From Clostridiales bacterium (GTDB lineage: Bacteria > Bacillota > Clostridia > Acetivibrionales > RGIG10202), in assembly GCA_017961515.1 (NCBI GenBank), contig JAGCXC010000079.1, positions 1 to 43,905 on the forward strand: a stretch of DNA of 43,905 nt, given 5' to 3'. Of the stretch, positions 26,577-36,379 are shown piece after piece. The notes under the pieces were generated by a model. That model was not told where the DNA came from. It searched no databases and saw nothing but the letters and a program-made list of their open reading frames with translations. Numbering within the stretch: position 1 is the stretch's first letter; every line of letters begins with the position of its first letter. The position numbers and the translations under genes were made by a program.

Positions 26577-27674
26577 TTAAGATTTTTTTGTAAGCTTGAC
26601 AGAGGAGGATTTTAACTCATTGTCAGAGTAATATTTTACTAAAACAACATCTCCAGGTTTTTTGCTATAAAGATAGCTTCTAAGGTCGAGCATGGTATTT
26701 ATTACCTTATCATCTATACTTATGATTATAGAATTTTGTTTGATACCACTTTTGTATGCGGGACCATTTTCATCGACATCTACAACAATAATTCCATTTT
26801 GTAGAGTTAAATCTTGCATCACATAGGGAATTAATGCCCTATCATATGCAAATACACCAAGGTAAGGTTCAACAAATTTATTATCTTCTATGAAGTGATT
26901 GATAATAGGTGTTGCAATATTGATAGGAATAGCAAATCCAATTCCTTCCGCGGTGTCTATTTTCACTGTATTTATACCAATTACTTCACCTTGCGAATTT
27001 AGAAGGGGGCCACCACTGTTACCAGGATTTATACTGGCGTCAGTTTGAATAAGATCTTCCATATAATTTTCACCATCGCTGGTATCTACACGAAGAGTTC
27101 TATTTAATGCACTGATTATGCCTGATGTTACAGTACGTTGGAACTGGAGGCCCAAAGGATTTCCAATAGCTATTGCAATTTCACCTACAGTGAGTGTATC
27201 AGAATTACCTAGCGGTAGTACCTCTAAATTAGAGGAAGGAACTTTTATTATAGCTAAATCTAGCATCTCATCGGACCATACGCGAGTTCCTTCTTTTTCA
27301 GATCCGTCCGAAAAGGTTACGACAAGTTTTTCGGAATCATTGTTTGTTACATGTTGATTTGTTAATATATAACCATTGGTACTTACAATAACACCAGATC
27401 CTATACCCCAGCTTGAAGAATTGCCAAACAGTATATCATTGTTTATTTTTAGTGCAGATATTCCAACAACACCGTTTATGCTATTGGATACAACAGTAGG
27501 TATAGAAAAAGAATTTTGTTGAACTGGAACATTTGGAGTACTGTAATTAAGTTTTGTCACTGTATTTGAGGATGTGTGATTTGGGACCATATGCCAAAGA
27601 TATATCCCTAAGAATAGAGTTACAAGAACAGAAAGTGTGATGTTTTTCAAAAGTAGTTTATTTTCTAGAAACAT
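26577..27674 (-). CDS. HtrA/DegP-family trypsin-like serine protease
   Basis: Membrane-anchored quality-control protease of 365 aa. An N-terminal TM segment (ITLSVLVTLFLGIYLWHMV) anchors it outside the cell membrane. The triad is H108 (TNQHV), D139 (DLAI) and S220 (NPGNSGGP). A single PDZ-like domain at about 268-362 contains GPAYKSGIKQNSIIISIDDK. GAGG lies 9 bases before the ATG. It directly precedes spo0A on the same strand (134-base gap), the place usually held by the unrelated PDZ protease gene spoIVB, but by sequence it is HtrA, not SpoIVB. Confidence 0.93.
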   Translation of the reverse strand: MFLENKLLLKNITLSVLVTLFLGIYLWHMVPNHTSSNTVTKLNYSTPNVPVQQNSFSIPTVVSNSINGVVGISALKINNDILFGNSSSWGIGSGVIVSTNGYILTNQHVTNNDSEKLVVTFSDGSEKEGTRVWSDEMLDLAIIKVPSSNLEVLPLGNSDTLTVGEIAIAIGNPLGLQFQRTVTSGIISALNRTLRVDTSDGENYMEDLIQTDASINPGNSGGPLLNSQGEVIGINTVKIDTAEGIGFAIPINIATPIINHFIEDNKFVEPYLGVFAYDRALIPYVMQDLTLQNGIIVVDVDENGPAYKSGIKQNSIIISIDDKVINTMLDLRSYLYSKKPGDVVLVKYYSDNELKSSSVKLTKKS

Positions 27675-27761
27675 AATTATTACCTCAACTTTGTATTTGT
27701 TTTTTTGGATTGTATATGTTAATATGACACAAGGACAATGAAAATATACAAAGGAGGAGAA

Positions 27762-28319
27762 ATGAATATATACATATGTAGTGAATATAAAGATAGAGAT
27801 AGAGATAGAGATAATATACTAAGATATATCTTGAAAAAAAACTTTCCAGGTACTAAACCGTGTATAAAGAAAAATAAACGAGGAAAGCCTTATGTATCAA
27901 ATATAAGAGGGTGTTACTTTAGTATTTCTCATACAAGAAATATTTTAGTTATAGCAGTGGATAAATTGCCTATAGGGGTAGACATAGAAAAGATACGAGA
28001 TGTTAATTTTAAAATAGTGAATCGTTTTTTTTCAAAGGAAGATATAAAAAAATTTGAAACTGTGGAACAAAAGGAGAGAAAGGATTATTTTTTTAAAATG
28101 TGGACACAAAAAGAAAGTTACGTAAAGTGTATAGGAACAGGGTTTAGTGGTATGCCGTTTAGTAAATTTACTATAAATGAAGATACGCTAGTTTGTGATA
28201 AACAATGTAAGTATCATTTTTGTACATATAATGTTGATGGTGGATATAAAATGTCGGTGTGCTATAGTAGCGACACCGACATGAATCTACAATATTTAGA
28301 TACATCTATCATTGTTTAA
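27762..28319 (+). CDS. 4'-phosphopantetheinyl transferase, Sfp type
   Basis: Transfers phosphopantetheine from CoA to a carrier-protein serine. The 185-aa product has the family motifs NKRGKPY, FSISHTRN, GVDIEKIR (magnesium aspartate and glutamate) and KMWTQKESYVKCIGTGF. It is shorter than typical Sfp (~225 aa), with a short C-terminal region. AGGAGG lies 5-6 bases before the ATG at 27762. No PKS or NRPS gene is in the window, so the carrier is unknown; it might serve the fatty-acid ACP. A GATAGA repeat near the start encodes DRDRDRD. Its end overlaps the facing ankyrin gene by 24 bases. Confidence 0.9.
   Translation: MNIYICSEYKDRDRDRDNILRYILKKNFPGTKPCIKKNKRGKPYVSNIRGCYFSISHTRNILVIAVDKLPIGVDIEKIRDVNFKIVNRFFSKEDIKKFETVEQKERKDYFFKMWTQKESYVKCIGTGFSGMPFSKFTINEDTLVCDKQCKYHFCTYNVDGGYKMSVCYSSDTDMNLQYLDTSIIV
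27792..27813 (+). repeat. GATAGA hexanucleotide repeat inside the phosphopantetheinyl transferase gene
   Basis: Three full GATAGA units and a partial fourth encode an alternating Asp-Arg run near residue 12. Unit gain or loss would keep the frame. Confidence 0.7.
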
Positions 28320-29462
28320 ACGCCGTTTTTTACCAACGGGGTTAAGTGTTTTGTAAGATAAGAAGTGAGAAAAGTTGTTGATGGCGTTAAGCATGTGACG
28401 ACATTCAATTAGCGATATTGTGCTTGATCTATCGAGTGTTAAACGATTCTCTAAATTTGTGATTTTTCTGTTAAGTGCCACAAATTCCCTTGAGTTTTTT
28501 AATGTGGTAATAAATTTAAGAATACTTGAAGAATTTAAATTTTTTGAAGAATAAACTCCTTGAAGTTTATCTAAAAACGTATCCAAGGCATATTGATTAC
28601 CTATGTATAAAGATATACGTATGCCAACTCTTGGATTTTTAGTCTCAAGTAACTTTTGAATAAATATATCATCTTTATTACGGGGTAAAACAAAAAGATT
28701 TGCAAAATTTTCAATTAAAAGTGCAGCAACGTTTATATTTTTTTGTTGATATGCCATAAATAATGGCGTTAGTACTTTTTTGGATGCCATATCAACGTCT
28801 GCACCGTGTTCCATCAATAAATGTATTAACTCTACATTGCCAGACATACAAGCCCTGAAAAAAGGAGTAAAACCTAGCGAAGAAGTTAAATTAATAGTTG
28901 CATTGTGTTTAAGTAATAACCTAGCCATATCAGTAGATGAAAGGCAACATGCATAAAATAAAGAAGTAAAACCATTTTTATTTTTAGAATCAACTTCCGC
29001 ACCATGCAAAAGTAAGTATTCAGCTACATCCAATCTTTCATTTTCGCAAGATAAAAGTAATGAAGGTACACCATGTTTCAGTATAGCATTAACAGGTGCA
29101 CCGCGTTCAACGAGTAGTTTGACGATATCTAGGGCACCACATTCAGCTGCCCATGCTAAAGAGGGATCGATGTCCACTTTAGCACCATTGTTTAATAAAA
29201 GTTTTACCAAAGGCAAAGACGCGTTGGCACATGCATTTTTAAGAGGAGTGTAACCGAAGTTATTTTTTATGTTTACCGGAGCACCAGACATTATTAAAAG
29301 CGATGCAATAGGATACGAGTTAATAAAGCAAGCCCAGTGTAGGGCAGTATTGCCATACTCGTCTACGCTATCTAAATACTCCTTTTCTGAGGATAGTAAT
29401 CCAATAACGCCTTCTACATCTCCTTTTTTGGTGATAGTAATAAGCCTAGAAATTTTATTCAC
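28296..29462 (-). CDS. Ankyrin-repeat protein with a family-specific C-terminal half (paralogue 1)
   Basis: Protein-binding scaffold of about 388 aa with no signal peptide. Residues about 15-260 hold seven or so ankyrin repeats (GNTALHWACFINSYPIASLL, NGFTSLFYACCLSSTDMARL, LGFTPFFRACMSGNVELIHL). About 130 residues without ankyrin signature follow, including IQKLLETKNPRVGIRISLYI and a basic tail ending GKKRRLNNDRCI. The GTG at 29462 lies 9 bases after AAGGGA and gives MNKISRLIT; the frame stays open to 29498 but has no ribosome binding site. The C-terminal half aligns with that of the gene at 29626. Partner and function are unknown. Confidence 0.85.
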   Translation of the reverse strand: MNKISRLITITKKGDVEGVIGLLSSEKEYLDSVDEYGNTALHWACFINSYPIASLLIMSGAPVNIKNNFGYTPLKNACANASLPLVKLLLNNGAKVDIDPSLAWAAECGALDIVKLLVERGAPVNAILKHGVPSLLLSCENERLDVAEYLLLHGAEVDSKNKNGFTSLFYACCLSSTDMARLLLKHNATINLTSSLGFTPFFRACMSGNVELIHLLMEHGADVDMASKKVLTPLFMAYQQKNINVAALLIENFANLFVLPRNKDDIFIQKLLETKNPRVGIRISLYIGNQYALDTFLDKLQGVYSSKNLNSSSILKFITTLKNSREFVALNRKITNLENRLTLDRSSTISLIECRHMLNAINNFSHFLSYKTLNPVGKKRRLNNDRCI

Positions 29463-29589
29463 AAAAATCAGTCCCTTCAAAAACGAGTTAAAATACACAT
29501 GATTTTTGCAAAGAAGGATAATAAATATCTTCCTAACCTGATAACGTATAATAAACGTTCATTAAAAAATCATGATATATCGAGTGACC

Positions 29590-29618
29590 ATTTTATCATA
29601 TATTTACAAGTTAGGCAA
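29590..29618 (-). promoter_or_regulatory. Promoter of the ankyrin gene 28296-29462
   Basis: On the minus strand TTGCCT (29613-29618) and TAAAAT (29590-29595) are 17 bases apart. It overlaps the end region of the upstream paralogue, leaving each ankyrin gene with its own promoter. Confidence 0.55.
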
Positions 29619-29625
29619 GATTATA

Positions 29626-30819
29626 CTATATATTTATGTTTCGCTCTTGGTTTTTCTCAGGAGATAAAGGTTTTTCTAAAAAGTCAAAAGTATCTAGTGT
29701 AGATAGTAAAGATCTGATTTGATGTAATTTTTTTCTAAATAGTAGAATTTTATTTAAACAACTTTGTAATTCTTTCTTATAGAAAAGTTTATGTAGCAAA
29801 CGTTTACTATTATTAATGCGGTTTTCAATCATATTTGTTTCTTGTATGAAAGTTTTAATATGGTCAGTCAATGAAACAGTCAAGTCATTATTATAGGTAA
29901 AGTCAGGACTTAATTTTAGTTTTTGTGCCAATGAAGTAGCTTCTGATGGGCCTAACGTATTATAATATAAAGAAAAACCTTCTGTTAAAACTCTGTTATT
30001 TCCCACATGAAATGCAGTTTTAATACGTACACTAAGATTAGAACTTTTGAGTAAAGTCTTAATTAAAAGTGAATCATCTTCAAAGGGTAAAAAATAAAGA
30101 TCATCACAAGAATCAATTAATAGTTCAAGAGGCTCAATATGCGCCTTCTTTTTTAATAAAATTTCTGCTATATCGTAAGATCCATAAAGGCAAGACAATG
30201 TTAAAGGGGCAATTTGTTGAGTAAATGTACCGTTAGGATTTGCACCTTTTGATAACAACAAATTTACCGCATCAATAGATCTATTATTACAAGCATAATG
30301 AAGTGGAGTTAATCCATTTTCGTCCGGTTCATCTAAATATTTATTATTGTACTTATCTAGTATAATAGATATTACCTTAGTTTTATTATCAATACAAGCT
30401 CTGTGCATAAGATTAAATTCTTCAGATGAGTATAAATTTGCTCCTCTATCAATAAGTAACTTAATTATCTCAAACGAATCATTTTCATATGCAAGAACAA
30501 GAGGGGTAAGTCCCAATTGATTAAAGTTGTCTAATTTGATATCATCTCTTTGTAAAAGCAACTTGGCAATTGCAACATTGCCATTGTAGCAAGCAATTGA
30601 TAAAGGAGAGTGACCAAATTCATTTTTTTTATTAACATCAATTGTGGTATTATTAAGAAGCATATCTACCAATTTAATTTCATCATTGTCACATGCCCAA
30701 GTTAAGGCAGTTTCACCATCATTATTTAATTCATTTATATCATTGGATACTGTAATTAAATATCTAAGATTTTGAACATTACCTGTTAGATATGTTTTTA
30801 TTATTTCATCTTTATTCAT
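29626..30819 (-). CDS. Ankyrin-repeat protein with a family-specific C-terminal half (paralogue 2)
   Basis: Cytoplasmic-type protein of 397 aa, without a signal peptide. Six to seven ankyrin repeats span about residues 30-245 (DGETALTWACDNDEIKLVDM, NGLTPLHYACNNRSIDAVNL). The last third (about 255-397) lacks the ankyrin pattern but resembles paralogue 1: LIKTLLKSSNLSVRIKTAFH here against FIQKLLETKNPRVGIRISLY there, then a helical, lysine-rich region. AGGAGG precedes the ATG by 8 bases. The pair is probably a tandem duplication. Function unknown. Confidence 0.87.
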   Translation of the reverse strand: MNKDEIIKTYLTGNVQNLRYLITVSNDINELNNDGETALTWACDNDEIKLVDMLLNNTTIDVNKKNEFGHSPLSIACYNGNVAIAKLLLQRDDIKLDNFNQLGLTPLVLAYENDSFEIIKLLIDRGANLYSSEEFNLMHRACIDNKTKVISIILDKYNNKYLDEPDENGLTPLHYACNNRSIDAVNLLLSKGANPNGTFTQQIAPLTLSCLYGSYDIAEILLKKKAHIEPLELLIDSCDDLYFLPFEDDSLLIKTLLKSSNLSVRIKTAFHVGNNRVLTEGFSLYYNTLGPSEATSLAQKLKLSPDFTYNNDLTVSLTDHIKTFIQETNMIENRINNSKRLLHKLFYKKELQSCLNKILLFRKKLHQIRSLLSTLDTFDFLEKPLSPEKNQERNINI

Positions 30820-30849
30820 AAAAAAACCTCCTATTATATATCAAAAACA

Positions 30850-30879
30850 ATTATATAGTGGGGTTACTATAGTTGTCAA
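30850..30879 (-). promoter_or_regulatory. Promoter of the ankyrin gene 29626-30819
   Basis: On the minus strand, TTGACA (30874-30879) and TATAAT (30850-30855) are both perfect and 18 bases apart, 31 bases before the start codon. This is one of the strongest promoters in the window. Confidence 0.8.
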
Positions 30880-30909
30880 CATGGGAAGTAAAAAAATTTA
30901 AAAAAAGTA

Positions 30910-30938
30910 TTGACATTCAAAATAAAGTGTTGTAAAAT
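30910..30938 (+). promoter_or_regulatory. Promoter of the tRNA-Gly/tRNA-Arg pair
   Basis: TTGACA (30910-30915) and TAAAAT (30933-30938) are 17 bases apart, 31 bases before the first tRNA. Confidence 0.75.
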
Positions 30939-30969
30939 AATCTCTGTCAGTTGGAGAGAGCAAGGATGT

Positions 30970-31043
30970 GCGGGTGTAGTTCAATGGTAGAATCTCAGCC
31001 TTCCAAGCTGATTGTGAGGGTTCGATTCCCTTCACCCGCTCCA
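30970..31043 (+). tRNA. tRNA-Gly (anticodon TCC)
   Basis: The acceptor GCGGGTG pairs with CACCCGC. The D arm begins AGTTCAATGG, the anticodon loop is CTTCCAA with TCC, the T arm holds GGTTCGATTCC, and CCA is encoded. Length 74 nt. Confidence 0.97.
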
Positions 31044-31051
31044 ACATGTAA

Positions 31052-31128
<77 letters not shown>

Positions 31129-31140
31129 TTAGGATTGTAG

Positions 31141-31171
31141 GTCATATCGCGTGCAGTGGTATGGCTTTTTT
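31141..31171 (+). terminator. Terminator of the tRNA-Gly/Arg transcript
   Basis: GTCATATC (31141-31148) pairs with GGTATGGC (31158-31165) with two G-U pairs, and six T residues follow. Confidence 0.7.
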
Positions 31172-31298
31172 GTGTACACATACAATATATAAAGGAATGT
31201 TTTTTTTAAAATGGTAGAGAGTGAATTTACTAAAGGTCAATTGTAAAGCTTTGGGGTTACCATAAAGACAAGATATATAATTTCAGCGAATCTTGTTA

Positions 31299-31327
31299 TT
31301 GCTTTTTAGAAAATTATTTGATATACT
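31299..31327 (+). promoter_or_regulatory. Promoter of the rpsL-rpsG-fusA-tuf operon
   Basis: TTGCTT (31299-31304) and TATACT (31322-31327) are 17 bases apart, leaving a leader of about 130 nt before rpsL. Confidence 0.6.
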
Positions 31328-31466
31328 TTTTAAGTTACTTGATGTGGAAATTATTCGCACTATATTGGCACAAGAGACAGTTCTTTTTAATAAGTTTAAG
31401 GAAATGTTGGTTTGTGTTTTTAAAATATATAGGTAGAAGTTTAGTTTTAGAGGGAGGTGAGCGTAA

Positions 31467-31892
31467 ATGCCTACATTTAACCAATTGGTTAGAAAGGGTA
31501 GAAAAACCCTAAAGAAGAAATCTACAGCGCCTGCATTGCAGAAGACATTGAACTCAATAAGAAAAAGACTTGTTGATTCTAACAGTCCACAAAAGAGAGG
31601 CGTATGTACAGTTGTTAAGACAACTACTCCTAAGAAGCCAAATTCAGCGCTAAGAAAAGTTGCCAGGGTGCGTCTTACAAATGGAATAGAAGTTACAGCA
31701 TATATTCCAGGAATAGGACACAATTTGCAAGAGCATAGTGTTGTTTTGATAAGAGGAGGAAGGGTAAAAGACCTACCTGGTGTTAGGTACCATATAATAA
31801 GAGGAACACTAGATACAGCGGGTGTTGCGAATAGGATGCAAGCAAGATCCAAGTATGGTGCAAAAAAACCTAAAGCAGGTGCTAAAAACTAG
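31467..31892 (+). CDS. rpsL: 30S ribosomal protein S12
   Basis: Decoding-centre protein. The 141-aa product has [38 protein letters not shown] and [20 protein letters not shown]. The lysines at the two classic streptomycin-resistance positions (PKKPNS and GRVKDLPG) are wild type. AGGGAGGTGAG precedes the ATG. rpoB/rpoC, often upstream in this cluster, are absent; tRNAs and ankyrin genes stand there instead. Confidence 0.98.
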   Translation: MPTFNQLVRKGRKTLKKKSTAPALQKTLNSIRKRLVDSNSPQKRGVCTVVKTTTPKKPNSALRKVARVRLTNGIEVTAYIPGIGHNLQEHSVVLIRGGRVKDLPGVRYHIIRGTLDTAGVANRMQARSKYGAKKPKAGAKN

Positions 31893-32062
31893 ATAATGTA
31901 CGTGCTGTAGCACGGAGCGGGTCTGATTTTTAGTGGACATATTTTTTGGAAATATGTGGTTTACGTGCTAAGTACGATTATATATAGTACAAAGCACTGA
32001 CGTGGACTTTCTTAAAGTCTACGAGTACCTATTGATGAATATCAAAAAAGGAGGGAAGAAAA
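31893..32062 (+). promoter_or_regulatory. Four-hairpin intergenic leader before rpsG
   Basis: Hairpin 1 is CGTGC/GCACG (31901-31914). Hairpin 2 is ACATATTT/AAATATGT (31937-31957). Hairpin 3 is GTGCT with AGCAC (31965-31969, 31993-31997) enclosing GTAC/GTAC. Hairpin 4 is CGTGGACTTT/AAAGTCTACG (32001-32023), 10 bp with a CTT loop. None has a T-run. In E. coli the rpsL-rpsG gap is the S7 autoregulatory site; a similar role here is inference. Confidence 0.6.
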
Positions 32063-32533
32063 GTGCCAAGAAAAGGACATGTACCAAAGAGAGAAGTTTT
32101 ACCAGATTCAGTTTACCAAAGTGAGGTAGTTACAAAACTAATCAATAATATAATGTTAGATGGTAAAAAAGGTATAGCTCAAACAATCTGTTATGAGGCT
32201 TTTGATATAGTAAAAGAGAAAACAGGAAGAGATCCTATGGAGGTTTTTGAAGAGGCGTTAAATAACATAATGCCTGTGCTAGAGGTTAAGGCTAGAAGAG
32301 TAGGAGGAGCTACATATCAAGTTCCTATAGAAGTGAAAGCAGATAGAAGACAGACATTGGGCTTAAGATGGTTGGTTTTATTTGCTCGTAAGAGGAATGA
32401 AAGAACTATGAAAGAAAAATTAGCATCAGAGATAATTGATGCAATAAACAATATGGGAGGAGCCTTTAAAAAGAAGGAAGATACTCATAAAATGGCAGAA
32501 GCTAATAAGGCGTTTGCTCAGTATAAGTGGTAA
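32063..32533 (+). CDS. rpsG: 30S ribosomal protein S7
   Basis: Head-nucleating 16S-binding protein, 156 aa, with [59 protein letters not shown] and [18 protein letters not shown] start 8 bases after GGAGGG. The unusually structured 170-base gap before it suggests separate control from rpsL. Confidence 0.98.
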   Translation: MPRKGHVPKREVLPDSVYQSEVVTKLINNIMLDGKKGIAQTICYEAFDIVKEKTGRDPMEVFEEALNNIMPVLEVKARRVGGATYQVPIEVKADRRQTLGLRWLVLFARKRNERTMKEKLASEIIDAINNMGGAFKKKEDTHKMAEANKAFAQYKW

Positions 32534-32568
32534 TGTTTATAAAATGATAATCGAAAGGATGGTGAGTT

Positions 32569-34653
32569 ATGGCTACTGATAGAGAGTTTAGCTTGGAGAA
32601 TACTAGAAATATAGGTATAATGGCTCATATTGATGCGGGAAAGACTACAACAACTGAGCGTATACTATTTTATACAGGAAGAGTACACAAGATAGGAGAA
32701 GTTCACGAAGGTGCAGCAACAATGGACTGGATGGTTCAGGAACAGGAAAGAGGAATAACAATTACTTCAGCTGCAACAACTGCACAGTGGAAAGGAAGAA
32801 GGATTAATATTATAGATACTCCAGGACACGTTGATTTTACAGTTGAGGTTGAGAGATCTTTGCGTGTGTTAGATGGTTCTGTAACAGTATTCTGTGCTAA
32901 GGGTGGAGTTGAACCACAATCAGAGACTGTATGGAGACAAGCGGATAAGTATCATGTTCCAAGGCTTGCATATGTAAATAAAATGGACATAATGGGAGCT
33001 GATTTCTATAATTGTGTTTCCATGATGAAAGAGAGACTTGGAGCGAATGCGGTGCCTATTCAGTTGCCTATAGGAAGTGAAGATAATTTCCTAGGAGTGA
33101 TAGATCTTGTACAGATGAAGGCTTTGTATTTCAAAGATGATTTGGGTAAAGTTATAGAAGAAGGACCTATTCCAGATGATATGAAGGACAAAGTGGAAGA
33201 GTATAGGACATTGTTGGTAGAGACAGTTGCAGAGCAAGATGAAGACTACATGATGAAGTATCTTGAAGGTGAAGATTTAACAGAGGAAGAGATTCATAAT
33301 GGAATAAGAAAAGCGACAATTGCAGTTAAGATGATTCCAGTTACATGTGGTTCTTCTTACAAGAATAAGGGTGTTCAGCAATTATTAGATGCGATTGTAG
33401 AATATTTGCCATCACCATTAGATATACCAGCTATAAAGGGTGTATTACCAGATACAGAGGAAGAAATTGAAAGACCAGCAGATGATGAAGGTCCATTCTC
33501 AGCGTTGGCATTTAAGATAATGACAGACCCATATGTAGGAAAGTTATGCTTCTTTAGAGTATATTCAGGTACTTTGGAATCAGGATCTTATGTGTTAAAT
33601 TCTACAAAGAATAAACGTGAAAGAATAGGAAGAATTCTTCAGATGCATGCTAATGACAGAAAAGAAATTAGCAAGGTTTATTCAGGAGACATAGCTGCAG
33701 CTGTAGGACTTAAAGATACAACAACTGGAGATACTTTGTGTGAAGAGTCAGCTCCTGTTATATTGGAGTCAATGGTATTCCCAGAGCCAGTTATTTCTGT
33801 AGCAATTGAGCCAAAGAGTAAGGCTGGTCAAGACAAGATGGGTATAGCATTGCAAAAGTTAGCGGAAGAGGATCCTACATTTAGGACTTATACAAATAAA
33901 GAAACTGGGCAAACAATAATATCTGGAATGGGAGAATTGCATTTGGATATAATTGTAGACCGTTTGTTAAGAGAGTTTAAAGTAGAAGCTAATGTTGGAA
34001 ATCCACAAGTTGCTTACAAGGAAACAATAAGAAAACCTGTTAGAGCTGAGGGTAAATTTGTAAGACAGTCGGGAGGACGTGGACAATACGGACACTGCTG
34101 GTTGGAAATTGAGCCTAAGGAACCAGGATCAGGATATGAGTTTGAGAACAAGATTGTTGGAGGAGCTATTCCAAAAGAGTATATAGGATCAGTTGATGCT
34201 GGGATACAAGAGGCAATGAATAGCGGTGTATTGGCAGGGTATCCTGTAGTGGATGTGAAGGTTACATTAGTAGATGGGTCATATCACGAAGTGGATTCAT
34301 CAGAAATGGCGTTTAAGATTGCCGCTTCTATGGGATTTAGAGATGGCTGCAGAAAAGCAGATCCAGTATTATTAGAGCCTATAATGAAGGTTGAGATAAC
34401 AGTTCCAGAAGAGTATATGGGAGACGTAATAGGAGATATAAATTCCAGACGTGGAAGAATTGAAGGAATGGATGCTAGAGCTGGTGCTCAGGTTATAAGA
34501 ACATTTGTTCCATTGGCTGAGATGTTTGGATATGCTACTACATTGAGATCCAGGACTCAAGGAAGAGGAGTGTTCTCTATGGAAATAAGTCATTTTGAGG
34601 AAGTTCCAAAGAGCAAACAAGAAGAGATTATAAGTGGAAAAGCAGCAAGGTAG
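32569..34653 (+). CDS. fusA: Elongation factor G
   Basis: GTPase that drives translocation. The 694-aa product has G1 [16 protein letters not shown]2 [12 protein letters not shown]3 DTPGHVDF, G4 NKMD and G5 [12 protein letters not shown] region. It also has domain IV with [20 protein letters not shown] and domain V with [13 protein letters not shown]. Full length, so a canonical EF-G. AAAGGATGG precedes the ATG; tuf follows after 92 bases. Confidence 0.98.
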   Translation: MATDREFSLENTRNIGIMAHIDAGKTTTTERILFYTGRVHKIGEVHEGAATMDWMVQEQERGITITSAATTAQWKGRRINIIDTPGHVDFTVEVERSLRVLDGSVTVFCAKGGVEPQSETVWRQADKYHVPRLAYVNKMDIMGADFYNCVSMMKERLGANAVPIQLPIGSEDNFLGVIDLVQMKALYFKDDLGKVIEEGPIPDDMKDKVEEYRTLLVETVAEQDEDYMMKYLEGEDLTEEEIHNGIRKATIAVKMIPVTCGSSYKNKGVQQLLDAIVEYLPSPLDIPAIKGVLPDTEEEIERPADDEGPFSALAFKIMTDPYVGKLCFFRVYSGTLESGSYVLNSTKNKRERIGRILQMHANDRKEISKVYSGDIAAAVGLKDTTTGDTLCEESAPVILESMVFPEPVISVAIEPKSKAGQDKMGIALQKLAEEDPTFRTYTNKETGQTIISGMGELHLDIIVDRLLREFKVEANVGNPQVAYKETIRKPVRAEGKFVRQSGGRGQYGHCWLEIEPKEPGSGYEFENKIVGGAIPKEYIGSVDAGIQEAMNSGVLAGYPVVDVKVTLVDGSYHEVDSSEMAFKIAASMGFRDGCRKADPVLLEPIMKVEITVPEEYMGDVIGDINSRRGRIEGMDARAGAQVIRTFVPLAEMFGYATTLRSRTQGRGVFSMEISHFEEVPKSKQEEIISGKAAR

Positions 34654-34745
34654 ATTGTTTAGTCACTAATAGCGAGATCATATTAAAAATGTTCTTGCAT
34701 ATTATAAAAAAAATAAAAAAGAGTAATTAGAGAGGAGAATTAATA

Positions 34746-35948
34746 ATGGCAAAAGCTAAGTTTGAGAGAAACAAACCACACGTTAACATTGGAACAATTG
34801 GTCACGTTGACCATGGTAAAACATCATTGACAGCAGCAATAACAAAAGTATTAGGATTTTTGGGAAGAGCAGAATATAAGGCATATGATCAAATAGATGC
34901 AGCTCCAGAGGAGAGAGAAAGAGGAATAACAATTTCAACAGCACACGTTGAGTATGAAACTGAGAATAGACACTATGCACACGTGGACTGCCCAGGACAC
35001 GCTGACTACGTAAAGAATATGATAACAGGTGCTGCACAAATGGATGGAGCTATATTGGTTGTATCAGCAGCAGACGGCCCTATGCCACAAACAAGAGAGC
35101 ATATCTTGTTGGCTCACCAGGTTGGAGTTCCTTACATAGTTGTATTTTTAAATAAATGCGACCAAGTAGACGACGAAGAGTTGATAGAGTTAGTAGAGAT
35201 GGAAGTAAGAGATTTGTTAACATCATATGATTTTGATGGAGACAATACTCCAATAATAAGAGGATCAGCATTAAAAGCATTGGAGTCAACATCAACAGAT
35301 ATAAATGCACCAGAGTATGCACCAATCGTTGAGTTAATGAAGAAAGTTGACGAATATATTCCAATTCCTCAAAGACCAACAGATCAACCATTTGCAATGC
35401 CAGTAGAGGATGTTTTCTCAATCACAGGTCGTGGAACAGTTGCAACAGGTAGAGTTGAAAGAGGAAGAATAAAAGTTGGAGAAGAAGTTGAAATCGTAGG
35501 ACTTGCAGAAGAATCAAGAAAGACAGTAGTAACAGGACTTGAGATGTTTAGAAAAGTTCTTGAGTTTGCAGATGCAGGAGAGAACGTAGGAGCATTGTTA
35601 AGAGGAATTCAAAGAAATGAAATTGAAAGAGGACAGGTTTTAGCAAAACCAGGTTCAATCAATCCTCATACACAATTTAAAGCTCAAGTTTACGTGTTGA
35701 CTAAAGACGAAGGTGGAAGACATAAACCATTCTTCAATAGTTACAGACCACAATTCTATTTCAGAACTACCGACGTTACAGGAATAGTTGATCTACCAGA
35801 GGGAACAGAAATGTGTATGCCTGGAGATAACGTAGAGATGACTGTTACATTGATAACACCAGTTGCGATGGAAGAAGGATTAAGATTTGCGATTCGTGAA
35901 GGTGGAAGAACTGTAGGATCAGGAGTTATATCAAAGATAATTAAGTAA
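34746..35948 (+). CDS. tuf: Elongation factor Tu
   Basis: GTPase that delivers aminoacyl-tRNA. The 400-aa product has [68 protein letters not shown] and GSALKAL. Its codons are more uniform (CCA, GCA, GGA, AGA) than neighbouring genes, as expected of a highly expressed gene. AGAGAGGAG precedes the ATG, and a strong terminator ends the operon. Confidence 0.98.
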   Translation: MAKAKFERNKPHVNIGTIGHVDHGKTSLTAAITKVLGFLGRAEYKAYDQIDAAPEERERGITISTAHVEYETENRHYAHVDCPGHADYVKNMITGAAQMDGAILVVSAADGPMPQTREHILLAHQVGVPYIVVFLNKCDQVDDEELIELVEMEVRDLLTSYDFDGDNTPIIRGSALKALESTSTDINAPEYAPIVELMKKVDEYIPIPQRPTDQPFAMPVEDVFSITGRGTVATGRVERGRIKVGEEVEIVGLAEESRKTVVTGLEMFRKVLEFADAGENVGALLRGIQRNEIERGQVLAKPGSINPHTQFKAQVYVLTKDEGGRHKPFFNSYRPQFYFRTTDVTGIVDLPEGTEMCMPGDNVEMTVTLITPVAMEEGLRFAIREGGRTVGSGVISKIIK

Positions 35949-35963
35949 TAAGCTAGAAGAGAC

Positions 35964-36001
35964 AAGGATTACCGAGTTTTGGGTAATCCTTATTTTTTTT
36001 T
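35964..36001 (+). terminator. Terminator of the str operon
   Basis: AAGGATTACC (35964-35973) pairs perfectly with GGTAATCCTT (35982-35991), followed after one A by nine or more T residues. Confidence 0.9.
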
Positions 36002-36064
36002 ATAGAATCATTTTAATTTGGAATGAATTGTCCCTAAAATATAGTATTGACAATTTTGGGATAA

Positions 36065-36286
36065 TGTAATAGACTTAAGATCAGTTTAAGAGATTTTTTG
36101 CATAAACTATCAAGAAAGCAAGTAAATGTATATAATTGTACATGTATAGAGGACCTAAAAATGAAGGCAATATCACAAGATTTGAACTTTGAAAAATCAA
36201 TATGTGATAATGGATGGGGAATGTTTATGACATTTCTAAAATACAAATTAGAAGAGATGGGCAAAAGAAGGTTTATAGTTTTTTAA
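36065..36286 (+). pseudogene. tnpB: Decayed tnpB fragment (C-terminal half)
   Basis: The open frame after a stop at 36062 reads RDFLHKLSRKQVNVYN, CTCIEDLKMKA, SQDLNFEKS and DNGWGMFMTFLKYKLEE, matching the RuvC-II part of TnpB with its catalytic glutamate in IEDL. It ends early at TAA 36284-36286. In another frame downstream KNEEVKN (near 36317-36337) recalls the zinc-finger region, and a GTGATATCGAAG stretch (36367-36378) recalls the omega-RNA/C-terminal part. Frameshifts and the missing N-terminal half make it non-functional. Confidence 0.8.
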
Positions 36287-36379
36287 AAAAGCTCACAAAC
36301 TTGTTCGGAATAAAAATGAAGAAGTAAAGAATTGCGGGGTTAGCTTGTATTACCTTCGCACATTGGTGATATCGAAGAG

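Noticed and set aside
27792..27813. Phase-variable switch in the phosphopantetheinyl transferase
   Set aside because: The repeat unit is six bases, so unit changes cannot shift the reading frame.
36098..36286. A separate 62-codon gene
   Set aside because: Its peptide matches the TnpB RuvC-II region and the frame continues upstream of the apparent TTG start, so it is a transposon remnant.
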